Positions 27,208 through 35,788 of a stretch of DNA of 64,000 nt are shown one piece after another. Source of the DNA: Pseudomonas helvetica (lineage in GTDB: Bacteria; Pseudomonadota; Gammaproteobacteria; Pseudomonadales; Pseudomonadaceae); contig NZ_CP150917.1 of the NCBI RefSeq assembly GCF_039908645.1, forward strand, positions 5,095,501 to 5,159,500, in the 5' to 3' direction. Every line of letters begins with the position of its first letter. Positions within the stretch are counted from its first letter, which is position 1. The position numbers and the translations under genes are program-made. The notes beneath the pieces are model-generated. The model searched no databases. It saw only the letters and a program-made list of their open reading frames with translations, and had not been told where the DNA came from.

Positions 27208-27239
27208 AATGCCCACAAGGCTCACTAGGTCCGCCCGGT

Positions 27240-27455
27240 TCAGGTACTGGACTTGGAAGGCAACATCCAAAGCACCCCGCTCGACTTCGCTCGCTCATGA
27301 CACAACCCCAGCACCTTGCGGCGTTCGTCGTTGTCCATGCGGCTCCAGCGGGTAATCTCCTCCACCGTGCGTTGGCAGCCGGTGCAGATATCGTCCTCGT
27401 CCAGTGCGCAAATGTTCACGCACGGTGAGCGTACAGGTTTTTCGTTGTCGCTCAT
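27240..27455 (-). CDS. DUF1289 domain-containing small cysteine protein
   Basis: 71 residues with the DUF1289 pattern: cysteines at 12, 16, 24 and 27 ([20 protein letters not shown]), then [18 protein letters not shown]. The four cysteines suggest a bound metal or Fe-S cluster; function is unknown. It starts inside the last codon of the carbonic anhydrase gene (ATGA overlap), so the two are translationally coupled. Confidence 0.85.
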   Translation of the reverse strand: MSDNEKPVRSPCVNICALDEDDICTGCQRTVEEITRWSRMDNDERRKVLGLCHERAKSSGVLWMLPSKSST

Positions 27456-27976
27456 TGTTCCTGCTCGACCAGATCGCGGGCATAGCGCTGCGAGTTATGC
27501 ACATAGTGGGCGGCACTGGCTTCGAGCATTTTTTTCTGCGGCTCGGTCAGTTCACGTACTACTTTGCCCGGCGAGCCCATGACCAGCGAACCGTCAGGAA
27601 TTTCCTTGCCTTCGCCGATCAGCGAGTTGGCGCCGATGATGCAGTTCTTGCCGATTTTCGCGCCGTTGAGGATCACCGCGTTGATGCCGATCAGGCTGTA
27701 ATCGCCCACCGTGCAGCCGTGTAACATGGCGTTATGACCAATGGTTACTCCGGTGCCGATAGTCAGCGGGTAGCCCATGTCGGTGTGCATCACCGTGCCA
27801 TCCTGCACATTACTGTTCTTGCCGATCAGGATCAGCTCGTTGTCGCCGCGCAACACGGCGTTGAACCAGACGTTGGCGCCCTCTTCCAGTTTGACCTTGC
27901 CCACCAGCACGGCGTTAGGTGCGACCCAGCTCTGCGGGTGAGTTTCGACGCGGGCGTCGCCCAGGCGGTATTTCAT
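27452..27976 (-). CDS. Gamma-class carbonic anhydrase family protein (YrdA/PaaY-like)
   Basis: Left-handed beta-helix hexapeptide-repeat protein of 174 residues. ATG 27976 is chosen because GAGGA lies seven bases upstream; the ATG at 28024 lacks a site. Residues NVQDGTVMH and GHNAMLHGC supply the histidines that bind metal between subunits in gamma-carbonic anhydrases. YrdA-type members often show little or no activity, so catalytic function is unproven. The C-terminal helix is typical. Operon with DUF1289. Confidence 0.88.
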   Translation of the reverse strand: MKYRLGDARVETHPQSWVAPNAVLVGKVKLEEGANVWFNAVLRGDNELILIGKNSNVQDGTVMHTDMGYPLTIGTGVTIGHNAMLHGCTVGDYSLIGINAVILNGAKIGKNCIIGANSLIGEGKEIPDGSLVMGSPGKVVRELTEPQKKMLEASAAHYVHNSQRYARDLVEQEQ

Positions 27977-28042
27977 CTTATTGTCCTCAAGGCCAGGCAG
28001 GCTCACTTGCAAAGCAGGCTTCACGCCATACGCGCGACGGTT

Positions 28043-28642
28043 TCAGATATTGATAAAGTTTTTCGGTGGTTGATGCAGGCTGATCTGCGCGTCATAGAGC
28101 AGGTTGATCAGCTCGACGATCATGATTGCGGTCAGGCCCCAGATTTTGTATTCGCCGAAACGGTAGCTCGGCACATACCAGCTGCGGCCCTGATAATCGA
28201 TGCGGTGCGTGTGTTCACGCGGGTCCTTGCGGAAGAACTCCAGCGGTACGCTGAACACTGCGGCAATTTCAGCATCGTTGGCCCGGTACTCGACGAAGTC
28301 CGGAATCACCCCGACGTAAGGCGTGACCTTGATCCCGTGCAGGGAGATCAACGGACTCAACGGGCCGATGACTTCCACCAGACCGGGTGGCAGGCCGATT
28401 TCTTCTTCGGCTTCGCGCAATGCGGTGAAAATCAGGTCCGGGTCTTCCGGATCGCGTCGCCCGCCGGGGAAGGCCACTTCACCGCCGTGGGTCGAGAGCC
28501 CGCTGGCACGCAGGGTCAGAACCAGCTCCGGTTCATCACTGCGGGTGATAGGCACCAGGACCGCGGCCTCCGGAAAACGCAGGTCGGTTTCCAGCGTGCG
28601 CGGCGTGTGGTTGCTTACCCGATGCAGTAGCTCGTCCAGCAT
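28043..28642 (-). CDS. nudL: Nudix hydrolase, CoA pyrophosphatase type
   Basis: 199 residues. It carries the CoA-specific motif LTLRASGLSTHGGEVAFPGG just before a complete Nudix box (GGRRDPEDPDLIFTALREAE then EEIGL, about 60-84). Family members split CoA into 4'-phosphopantetheine and 3',5'-ADP. It is upstream of the carbonic anhydrase gene by 66 bases on the same strand and divergent from the second Nudix gene. Confidence 0.88.
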   Translation of the reverse strand: MLDELLHRVSNHTPRTLETDLRFPEAAVLVPITRSDEPELVLTLRASGLSTHGGEVAFPGGRRDPEDPDLIFTALREAEEEIGLPPGLVEVIGPLSPLISLHGIKVTPYVGVIPDFVEYRANDAEIAAVFSVPLEFFRKDPREHTHRIDYQGRSWYVPSYRFGEYKIWGLTAIMIVELINLLYDAQISLHQPPKNFINI

Positions 28643-28790
28643 GAGTGCTCTCGATTTGTTAGCTACCTTGCATCATGCACCAAACACATCGACCGCCCAA
28701 CCCCCCGAACCATGGCATGTCGCTAAACGACAACTTGCCGACAGACACCACCGCACGCCAAGATAGGCGTAGCATTTTCGGAAGCCCAGC

Positions 28791-29342
28791 ATGAAATTCT
28801 GCAGCCAGTGCGGTAACCCGGTCACCCAACGCATTCCTGAAGGCGACTCGCGCCTGCGGTACGTCTGCGACCAGTGCCAGACCATTCATTATCAGAACCC
28901 GAATATTGTCGCCGGCTGCCTGCCAATCTGGGGTACTCAGGTGTTGTTATGCCGGCGCGCCATCGAGCCGCGCCGCGGTTATTGGACCTTGCCGGCCGGT
29001 TTCATGGAAAACGGTGAAACCATCGAACAGGCAGCCATTCGCGAAACCGCCGAAGAAGCGTGTGCACGGGTGCGCAACCTGAACATCTATACGCTGATCG
29101 ATGTGCCGCACATCAGCCAGGTGCACGTATTCTTTCGTGCTGAACTGACGGACCTGGACTTTGCCGCGGGCGAAGAAAGCCTGGAAGTCAGGCTTTTCGA
29201 TGAAGCCGACATCCCGTGGTCGGAGCTGGCTTTCCGCACGGTCGGCCGTACCCTAGAATGCTTCTTCGCTGACCGCCGGGTAGAACATTTTCCTGTGCGT
29301 TCCGAATCAATTCCTCCGCTTGCTCAGCCTGCGATCATTTAA
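28791..29342 (+). CDS. Nudix hydrolase with N-terminal zinc ribbon
   Basis: 183 residues. N-terminal zinc ribbon with C4, C7, C26 and C29 (FCSQCGN...YVCDQCQ), then a Nudix domain whose box is GFMENGETIEQAAIRETAEE (70-92). The zinc ribbon recalls NudC, but the NudC SQPWPFPxS motif is absent, so NADH or NAD-cap hydrolysis should not be assumed; a nucleotide-sugar or ADP-ribose type substrate is as likely. It is divergent from nudL and directly precedes the L,D-transpeptidase-like gene. Confidence 0.85.
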   Translation: MKFCSQCGNPVTQRIPEGDSRLRYVCDQCQTIHYQNPNIVAGCLPIWGTQVLLCRRAIEPRRGYWTLPAGFMENGETIEQAAIRETAEEACARVRNLNIYTLIDVPHISQVHVFFRAELTDLDFAAGEESLEVRLFDEADIPWSELAFRTVGRTLECFFADRRVEHFPVRSESIPPLAQPAII

Positions 29343-29381
29343 ACTATAAAAATACGCCGTACTCTCAGGGATATCGTTTTA

Positions 29382-29885
29382 ATGCGCTGGTTGCTTGCCG
29401 CTTTCTGCCTGTCGTTTGTCATGGTTTCCCACGCTGCCACCACGGAGACCCTGGACGGCAAAATCATTGAAAAAGTGTTGGTGCTCAAATCTGCCCATCA
29501 GTTGCAGCTGATCAATGATGGCAAGCCACTGCGGACCTATCGCATCTCGCTGGGCAAAAACCCCAAGGGCCCGAAACTGATGGAGGGTGATCGACGCACT
29601 CCAGAAGGTTTGTATTGGCTGGACTGGCGCAAGGTCAGCGACCGCTTCAACCTGGCCATGCACATTTCCTACCCGAACATCAGCGATTCCGTCCGCTCGC
29701 GCCGCGAAGGTGTGCAGCCCGGTGGCATGATCATGATCCATGGCACCCCGGACACTGAAGAAAACCCTGAAGAGCTGTTCCACACCCTGGACTGGACCGA
29801 CGGCTGCATTGGCATGCGCAACGTCGACATGCGCGAAGTCTGGGGTCTGGTCAAAGACGGTACGATGATCGAAATCCGCCCATAG
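29382..29885 (+). CDS. L,D-transpeptidase-like YkuD-domain protein, exported
   Basis: 167 residues: signal peptide (LLAAFCLSFVMVSHA|A) and a single YkuD domain. The catalytic pair is visible as H120 in MIMIHGTP and C142 in DWTDGCIGMRN, the YafK-like version of the usual SHGC motif. YafK (DpaA) in E. coli removes Braun lipoprotein from peptidoglycan, so this protein may hydrolyse rather than form cross-links (inference). It is 39 bases after the Nudix gene and probably in its operon. A REPIN follows. Confidence 0.85.
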   Translation: MRWLLAAFCLSFVMVSHAATTETLDGKIIEKVLVLKSAHQLQLINDGKPLRTYRISLGKNPKGPKLMEGDRRTPEGLYWLDWRKVSDRFNLAMHISYPNISDSVRSRREGVQPGGMIMIHGTPDTEENPEELFHTLDWTDGCIGMRNVDMREVWGLVKDGTMIEIRP

Positions 29886-29906
29886 TCCTCAAACACCCCA
29901 ATACCT

Positions 29907-30038
29907 TGTGGCGAGGGAGCTTGCTCCCGCTGGGCTGCGAAGCGGCCCCAAACCTTGCAAACCGGTTTACCTGATAAATCTCGACAACCGACATCAGGAC
30001 CGCTTCGCGCTCCAGCGGGAGCAAGCTCCCTCGCCACA
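29907..30038. repeat. REPIN upstream of the nag regulatory region
   Basis: Inverted REP pair TGTGGCGAGGGAGCTTGCTC / GAGCAAGCTCCCTCGCCACA with inner arms GCGAAGCGGCCCC and GGACCGCTTCGCG. It separates the transpeptidase-like gene from the nag promoter region. Confidence 0.88.
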
Positions 30039-30106
30039 AGGGCCGTTGTGCCTGAAAGATTGAAAATATATTAAAAAAATTGTCACCGTCACCAGCCCCT
30101 CGCGTG

Positions 30107-30276
30107 AATACCACTTCACACCACAGGCACTGACGCAGACTGCGATTTCTACTGCCACACCCCCCTCCCCTAATACCACTTAAAACCCAATACCGCCGCG
30201 CCCTCCAGCGCAGCGCTTATTCGCTCGCCCCTAGTGGACCACTGGCGTTGACATGGTATTTAAGTGGTATTAGTTT
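30107..30276 (+). promoter_or_regulatory. nag operon promoter with three GntR-type operator motifs
   Basis: The motif AATACCACTT occurs at 30107-30116, again within TAATACCACTTAAAACCCAA (30171-30190), and inverted as GGTATTTAAGTGGTATTA (30255-30272). The last fills the spacer of a promoter with a perfect -35 TTGACA (30248-30253) and -10 TAGTTT (30271-30276), 17 bases apart. Binding of the downstream GntR regulator here would block RNA polymerase. The two outer copies could support looping over 65-160 bases. Confidence 0.75.
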
Positions 30277-30328
30277 TGCGCCATGACCGGGGCAACAACA
30301 CTCCACTCTCCCCATCGGACCTACACCC

Positions 30329-31060
30329 ATGAACCACATCCTGGCCCTGCGCCCTGACGACACCCAGCCAACGCCGTTGTACCTGCAACTGGCGCGCAAC
30401 CTGGAAGCGGCGATTCATGCCGGCCAGTGGAAAGCCGAGCAGGCATTGCCGTCGGAACGCAACCTCAGCGAAATGCTGAACATCTCCCGCGTGACCGCCC
30501 GCAAGGCGCTGGAAGTGCTGTTCGAACAAGGCTTGATCCGGCGCAGCCAAGGCTCCGGCACCTTCATCACTCCGCGCCTCGAGCAACCGCTGTCCCGGCT
30601 GTCCGGCTTCAGCGAAATGCTCCGCCTCAAAGGTTTCGTGCCGAGTTCGCAATGGCTGGAGCGCGAAATCACCCAGCCGACTCACGAAGAACTGATCCGC
30701 CTTGCGCTCTCGCCCTACGACAAGGTCGCGCGCCTCAAGCGACTGCGTAAAGCCGACGACACCGTGATGGCCATCGAGATGAGCACCCTGCCCGCCTCGA
30801 TCATCGCCCAGCCACAAGCGGTCGGTGATTCGCTTTACGAATACCTCGACGGCATCGGCAAACCGGTGGTGCGCGCCCTGCAACACATTCAGGCGATCAA
30901 CGCCTCGGACGAATTCGCCGCGCTGGTCGGCATCGCCCCCGGCACCGCCATGCTGCTGATGACCCGGGTCGGTTACCTCGAAGACAACACCCCGATCGAA
31001 GTCACCGACACCTATTGCCGCAACGACTACTACGACTTTGTCGCAGAGCTGCGTCGCTGA
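30329..31060 (+). CDS. nagR: GntR-family transcriptional regulator of N-acetylglucosamine use
   Basis: 243 residues: N-terminal winged helix-turn-helix (about 15-80, with LPSERNLSEMLNISRVTARK) and a C-terminal UTRA effector domain (about 95-240) ending YCRNDYYDFVAEL. HutC/NagR-subfamily regulators bind glucosamine-6-phosphate or GlcNAc-6-phosphate and then release DNA. It is first in the nag operon and sits next to the three AATACCACTT sites, so it most likely represses its own operon. Confidence 0.9.
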   Translation: MNHILALRPDDTQPTPLYLQLARNLEAAIHAGQWKAEQALPSERNLSEMLNISRVTARKALEVLFEQGLIRRSQGSGTFITPRLEQPLSRLSGFSEMLRLKGFVPSSQWLEREITQPTHEELIRLALSPYDKVARLKRLRKADDTVMAIEMSTLPASIIAQPQAVGDSLYEYLDGIGKPVVRALQHIQAINASDEFAALVGIAPGTAMLLMTRVGYLEDNTPIEVTDTYCRNDYYDFVAELRR

Positions 31061-31091
31061 GCCCTGTGTCATTGAAGCCGGAGAACTACTG

Positions 31092-32216
31092 ATGTCCGAA
31101 GAAGCACTGATGTCCGAAGACAACATCCTCACCGCCCAAGGCTGGATCCGCGGCCGCTTGATCCATGAACACGGCAAGATCGTGCGCATCGAAGGTCAGC
31201 TCTGCGACCCGGCAGATAACGACCTGCCTTACCTGCTGCCGGGTTTCATCGACCTGCACGTCCACGGCGGTGGCGGCAAGGACATCATGGAAGGCACGCC
31301 GGCCTTCGACACCATCACCAAAACCCACGTGCGTTTCGGCACCACCTCGCTGCTGGCCACCACCATGACCGCGCCACCGGAAGAAATTTCCCGGGTGCTG
31401 GCCGAGGTCGGCGAGTTCTGCGAACAGCGCCCGAAAGGCTGCGCCCGGGTACTCGGCGTGCACCTCGAAGGACCGTACATCAACCCTGGAAAACTCGGTG
31501 CACAACCGAACTTTGCCCACACCGCGCTGATGGCCGAAGTCGAAGCCTACCTGGCGCTGGCGCCGATCCGGGTGATCACCATTGCCCCGGAAATCGCCGG
31601 TCACGACAAACTGATTCGCGCCCTCAGCGACCGCGGCATTCGCATGCAGATCGGCCACACCCTGGGCAGCTACGAAGAAGGCGTCGCGGCGCTGGAGGCC
31701 GGCGCCAGCAGTTTCACCCACCTTTATAACGCCATGAGCCCGCTGCATCACCGCGAACCGGGAATCGTCGGCGCGGCACTGGCTCACGCCAAATACGCGG
31801 AACTGATTCCCGACCTGCTGCACGTGCATCCCGGCGCCATCCGCGTAGCCCTGCGCTCGATCCCGTGCCTGTATTGCGTCACCGATTCCACCGCCGCTGC
31901 CGGCATGCCGGACGGCGAATACAAGCTCGGCAGCCACACCGTGACCAAATGCCTGGGCGGCGTGCGCCTGCCTGACGGCACGCTGGCCGGCAGCACTCTG
32001 ACCATGGATCAGGCGCTGCGCAACCTGGTGAAGATCGGCCTGCCACTGGCCGAGGCCTCGCAACGGCTGTCGCAATTCCCTGCCGATTATCTCGGCATCC
32101 ATGAGCGCGGCCGCCTGCAACCCGGCGCCTGGGCTGACTGCGTGCGTCTGGATCGCTCACTCACACTGACCGCCGTAACGGTCGAAGGAGAAGACATTGA
32201 CTTCAAAAATGCTTGA
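31092..32216 (+). CDS. nagA: N-acetylglucosamine-6-phosphate deacetylase
   Basis: Metal-dependent hydrolase making glucosamine-6-phosphate and acetate. The start at 31092 has GGAG eight bases upstream; a second ATG at 31110 sits in an 18-base direct repeat (CTGATGTCCGAAGA twice), so 31110 is an alternative. 375 residues. The amidohydrolase metal site is visible: H56 and H58 (DLHVHGG), the glutamate in HLEGPYI, His in IGHTLGSYEEG and THLYNAM, and the catalytic Asp in VTDSTAAAG. The stop overlaps the next gene by 20 bases. Confidence 0.94.
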   Translation: MSEEALMSEDNILTAQGWIRGRLIHEHGKIVRIEGQLCDPADNDLPYLLPGFIDLHVHGGGGKDIMEGTPAFDTITKTHVRFGTTSLLATTMTAPPEEISRVLAEVGEFCEQRPKGCARVLGVHLEGPYINPGKLGAQPNFAHTALMAEVEAYLALAPIRVITIAPEIAGHDKLIRALSDRGIRMQIGHTLGSYEEGVAALEAGASSFTHLYNAMSPLHHREPGIVGAALAHAKYAELIPDLLHVHPGAIRVALRSIPCLYCVTDSTAAAGMPDGEYKLGSHTVTKCLGGVRLPDGTLAGSTLTMDQALRNLVKIGLPLAEASQRLSQFPADYLGIHERGRLQPGAWADCVRLDRSLTLTAVTVEGEDIDFKNA

Positions 32217-33219
32217 AGAGGCGCTGTCCTCGTACAAGGCCGTCGACGCTCAGTTGCAGCAACTGGATCCGCAGATGATCGAGATCGCCGGACGCCTGAA
32301 CCGTCAGCCGCCGCAAGTGGCGATGACGGTTGCACGCGGCAGTTCCGATCACGCCGCCAGCTACTTCGCCTACCTGACCATGCAGCACGTGGGTATTCCG
32401 GTGGCATCGCTGCCGATGTCGGTGGTGACCATGCAGCAAGCGCCGCTGAAGGTCAGCGGTCAGGCGGTATTCGCGTTCTCGCAGTCCGGGCAAAGTCCGG
32501 ATCTGGTCAACAGCCTGCGTCTGCTGCGCAAACGTGGCGCCCTGAGCATTTCGATGGTCAATGCCGAGAACTCGCCACTGGAGGCCGCCTGTGAATTCAG
32601 CCTGCCGCTGTGCGCCGGTACCGAAAGCAGCGTCGCCGCGACCAAAAGTTTCATCGCCACCCTCAGCGCCAGCGCGCGGCTGATCGCCCACTGGAAGCAG
32701 GACGCCGAGTTGCTGCAAGCCGGCCTCGCGTTGCCAGAAGGATTGCGCGACGCCGCCACGCAGGACTGGAGCCTGGCGGTCGACGTACTGCGTGACTGCC
32801 AACGCTTGATGGTGATTGGTCGCGGCGCAGGGTTTGCCATCGCCCAGGAAGCGGCACTGAAACTCAAGGAAACCTCGGCGATCCAGGCCGAAGCCTTCAG
32901 CAGCGCCGAAGTCAAACACGGGCCAATGGCACTGATCGACGATAACTACCCCCTGCTGGTGTTCGCCCCGCGCGGCGCCGAACAGGCTGGCTTGCTGAGC
33001 CTCGCAGCCGAGATGCGTCAACGTGGTGCCCGCGTATTGCTGGCCGCCCCGGATGACGTCAGCGAACGCGACCTGACGCTGAGCCGCGCCGAGCACGCGG
33101 CGCTGGACCCGATTCTCGCCATCCAGAGTTTCTACGTCATGGCGGCCGGCCTCGCGGTCGCCCGTGGCATGGACCCGGACCAGCCGCGTCACTTGAGCAA
33201 AGTGACCCGCACCCACTAA
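32197..33219 (+). CDS. SIS-domain glucosamine-6-phosphate deaminase (NagB-II, GlmS-like)
   Basis: 340 residues made of two sugar isomerase domains (about 30-165 and 195-330) and no glutaminase domain, as in NagB-II enzymes that deaminate glucosamine-6-phosphate to fructose-6-phosphate. The first SIS has VARGSSDHAA and FSQSGQSPD; the second has VIGRGAGFAIAQEAALKLKE and SAEVKHGPMAL, the GlmS signature. The start is probably TTG 32197 with GGAG six bases upstream; ATG 32209 is the alternative. It replaces canonical NagB in this operon. Confidence 0.88.
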   Translation: MTSKMLEEALSSYKAVDAQLQQLDPQMIEIAGRLNRQPPQVAMTVARGSSDHAASYFAYLTMQHVGIPVASLPMSVVTMQQAPLKVSGQAVFAFSQSGQSPDLVNSLRLLRKRGALSISMVNAENSPLEAACEFSLPLCAGTESSVAATKSFIATLSASARLIAHWKQDAELLQAGLALPEGLRDAATQDWSLAVDVLRDCQRLMVIGRGAGFAIAQEAALKLKETSAIQAEAFSSAEVKHGPMALIDDNYPLLVFAPRGAEQAGLLSLAAEMRQRGARVLLAAPDDVSERDLTLSRAEHAALDPILAIQSFYVMAAGLAVARGMDPDQPRHLSKVTRTH

Positions 33220-33243
33220 CACGCCCGAATCGAGTACCGCGCC

Positions 33244-35760
33244 ATGCATAACAACAATAAAGACCTGACCCTCAGCGCCCCGCTCAGCGGCCCGGTGCTC
33301 ACGCTTGCCAAGGTTCCGGACCCGGTGTTCGCCAGCGGCGCCATGGGCGACGGGATCGCCATCGACCCGCTGAACAACACCCTGCACGCACCGTGTGCCG
33401 GGGTGGTGGTGCATGTCGCCCGCACCGGCCATGCCGTGACCCTGCGCGCCGACAATGGCGCCGAACTGTTGCTGCACCTGGGCCTGGACACCGTCGAGCT
33501 GCAAGGCGAAGGGTTCTCGATGCTGGTCAAGGAAGGCACCCGCGTCAGCAATGGCCAGGCACTGCTGCGCTTTGATCTGGACCAGGTCGCGCAAGGCTGT
33601 AAAAGCCTGGTCAGCCTGTTGGTCCTGACCAACAGCGAAGACTTCCAGGTGCTGCCGATCACCCTCAAATCGGTCAAGGTCGGCGAACCGTTGCTGCACA
33701 TCGTGCCAAGAACCACCCACAGCACACAGGTCGAGGCAGACAGCTCAGGTGCCGAGGTTCACGGGCACATTCGCATCATCCATCGCGGCGGTCTGCATGC
33801 ACGACCAGCGGCGCTGATCCGCCAGACCGCGCACCTGTTCAACAGTAAATCGCAGCTGCATTTCGCCGGTAAATCGGCGTCGTGCGACAGCCTGATCGGA
33901 CTGATGGGCCTGGGGATTGGCGAGCAGGACGAGGTTCAAGTCAGTTGCAAGGGCGCGGACGCCAAGGCGGCGTTGCAAGCCTTGTTGAACGCCTTGTCCA
34001 CGGCGGTCAACGACGACAGCCACGCGACCGCACCGACACCGATTGCCCAGCGTACCCGTACCGCCGAAGCCGGCGTGCTCAATGGTGTCTGTGCAGCGCC
34101 GGGCCTGGTCGGCGGCCCGCTGTTCCAACTGGCGGCCATCCCTCTACCGGAAGACACCGGCAAGCATAACGCCGAAGAACAACTGCAAGCCCTCGACCGT
34201 GCACTGGAACAGGTTCGCAGCGAAATCCGCGAAACGCTGTCCCACGCCAAAAAGCACAAACACACCGAAGAGGAACAGATTTTCGCCGCCCACCTGGCGC
34301 TGCTCGAAGACCCGGCGCTGCTTGAAGCGGCCATCCAGTCGATCGATCAGGGCAGCGCCGCCACCCACGCCTGGAGCCAGTCAATCGAGGTGCAATGCGA
34401 GGTATTGCAACAGCTCGGCAACCCACTGCTGGCCGAACGCGCCAACGACCTGCGCGACCTCAGGCAACGGGTACTGCGCGCCTTGCTCGGTCAGGACTGG
34501 CACTACGACGTACCGGCCGGCGCTATCGTCGCCGCGCATGAACTGACCCCTTCCGATTTGCTGCAACTGAGCCAGCAAGGCGTCGCCGGGCTGTGCATGG
34601 CCGAAGGTGGCGCGACCTCCCACGTGGCGATTCTTGCCCGTGGCAAAGGCCTGCCGTGCCTGGTTGCCCTCAGCGCCTCACTGCTCCATCTACCGCAAGG
34701 CCAGTCGGTGGTGCTGGACGCCGATGGTGGACGCCTGGAGCTGACGCCCGACAGCCAACGCCTGGAGCAAGTCGCCCAAGCCCAGCGTGAACATCTGCAA
34801 CGCCGCGAACACCAACAAGCGCAAGCCCACACCCCGGCACACACCCGTGATGGTCTGCGGATCGAAGTCGCGGCCAACGTGGCCTCCAGCAATGAGGCGG
34901 CTGATGCGTTGAAAGGCGGCGCCGATGGCGTTGGCCTGCTGCGCACCGAGTTTCTGTTCGTCGATCGCCAGACCGCGCCGGATGAACAGGAACAACGCCA
35001 GGCCTATCAAGCGGTGCTGGATGCCATGGGCGACAAGTCAGTGATCATCCGTACCATCGACGTCGGCGGCGACAAACAACTCGACTACCTGCCGCTGCCG
35101 GCCGAAGCCAACCCGGTGCTCGGCCTGCGCGGCATCCGCATGGCCCAGGTGCGCCCGGAGCTGCTCGACCAACAATTGCGCGCACTGCTGCAAGTCAGCC
35201 CGTTGCAGCGCTGCCGGATTTTGCTGCCGATGGTCACCGAGGTCGACGAATTGCTGTACATCCGCCAACGCCTCGATGCCTTGTGCGCCGAGCTTGCGCT
35301 CACGCAGCGTCCAGAACTGGGGGTGATGATCGAAGTCCCGGCCGCGGCGCTGCTCGCCGAGCAATTGGCGGAACACGCGGACTTCCTGTCCATCGGCACC
35401 AACGACCTGTCCCAATACACCCTGGCCATGGACCGCGACCACGCCGGTCTCGCCGCACGGGTCGATGCCCTGCACCCGGCGCTGCTGCGGCTAATCGCCC
35501 AGACCTGCATCGGTGCCGCCAAGCATCAGCGTTGGGTCGGCGTTTGCGGTGCACTGGCCTCCGATCCACTGGCGACCCCGGTGCTGATTGGCCTGGGTAT
35601 CCGCGAGCTGTCCGTCAGCCCGCCGCAAGTCGGTGAAATCAAGGAACGCGTCCGCCAACTGGACGCCGCCGACTGCCGACGCTTCAGCGCCACCCTGCTC
35701 AACCTGAGCAGCGCCACGGCGGTGCGTCACGCCTGTCATCAACATTGGCCTCTGAGCTAA
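33244..35760 (+). CDS. nagF: PTS multiphosphoryl transfer protein EIIA-HPr-EI (GlcNAc specific)
   Basis: An 838-residue cytoplasmic protein that carries the whole phosphate relay for GlcNAc uptake. Order: EIIA-Glc-like domain (1-155) with phospho-His H78 in ELLLHLGLD and H63; HPr (about 172-258) with H185 in GLHARPAA; then Enzyme I (about 280-838) with H460 in GGATSHVAIL, followed by the PEP-binding region (GVGLLRTEFLF, LSIGTNDLSQYTLAMDR). The IIA missing from the downstream permease is supplied here. It sits between the deaminase and nagE. Confidence 0.93.
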   Translation: MHNNNKDLTLSAPLSGPVLTLAKVPDPVFASGAMGDGIAIDPLNNTLHAPCAGVVVHVARTGHAVTLRADNGAELLLHLGLDTVELQGEGFSMLVKEGTRVSNGQALLRFDLDQVAQGCKSLVSLLVLTNSEDFQVLPITLKSVKVGEPLLHIVPRTTHSTQVEADSSGAEVHGHIRIIHRGGLHARPAALIRQTAHLFNSKSQLHFAGKSASCDSLIGLMGLGIGEQDEVQVSCKGADAKAALQALLNALSTAVNDDSHATAPTPIAQRTRTAEAGVLNGVCAAPGLVGGPLFQLAAIPLPEDTGKHNAEEQLQALDRALEQVRSEIRETLSHAKKHKHTEEEQIFAAHLALLEDPALLEAAIQSIDQGSAATHAWSQSIEVQCEVLQQLGNPLLAERANDLRDLRQRVLRALLGQDWHYDVPAGAIVAAHELTPSDLLQLSQQGVAGLCMAEGGATSHVAILARGKGLPCLVALSASLLHLPQGQSVVLDADGGRLELTPDSQRLEQVAQAQREHLQRREHQQAQAHTPAHTRDGLRIEVAANVASSNEAADALKGGADGVGLLRTEFLFVDRQTAPDEQEQRQAYQAVLDAMGDKSVIIRTIDVGGDKQLDYLPLPAEANPVLGLRGIRMAQVRPELLDQQLRALLQVSPLQRCRILLPMVTEVDELLYIRQRLDALCAELALTQRPELGVMIEVPAAALLAEQLAEHADFLSIGTNDLSQYTLAMDRDHAGLAARVDALHPALLRLIAQTCIGAAKHQRWVGVCGALASDPLATPVLIGLGIRELSVSPPQVGEIKERVRQLDAADCRRFSATLLNLSSATAVRHACHQHWPLS

Positions 35761-35788
35761 AAACAACAAGAACACAGGGAGATACGCC

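Noticed and set aside
32203..33720. A 505-codon frame antisense to the SIS deaminase and start of the PTS fusion
   Set aside because: Crosses two real genes and lacks any family features.
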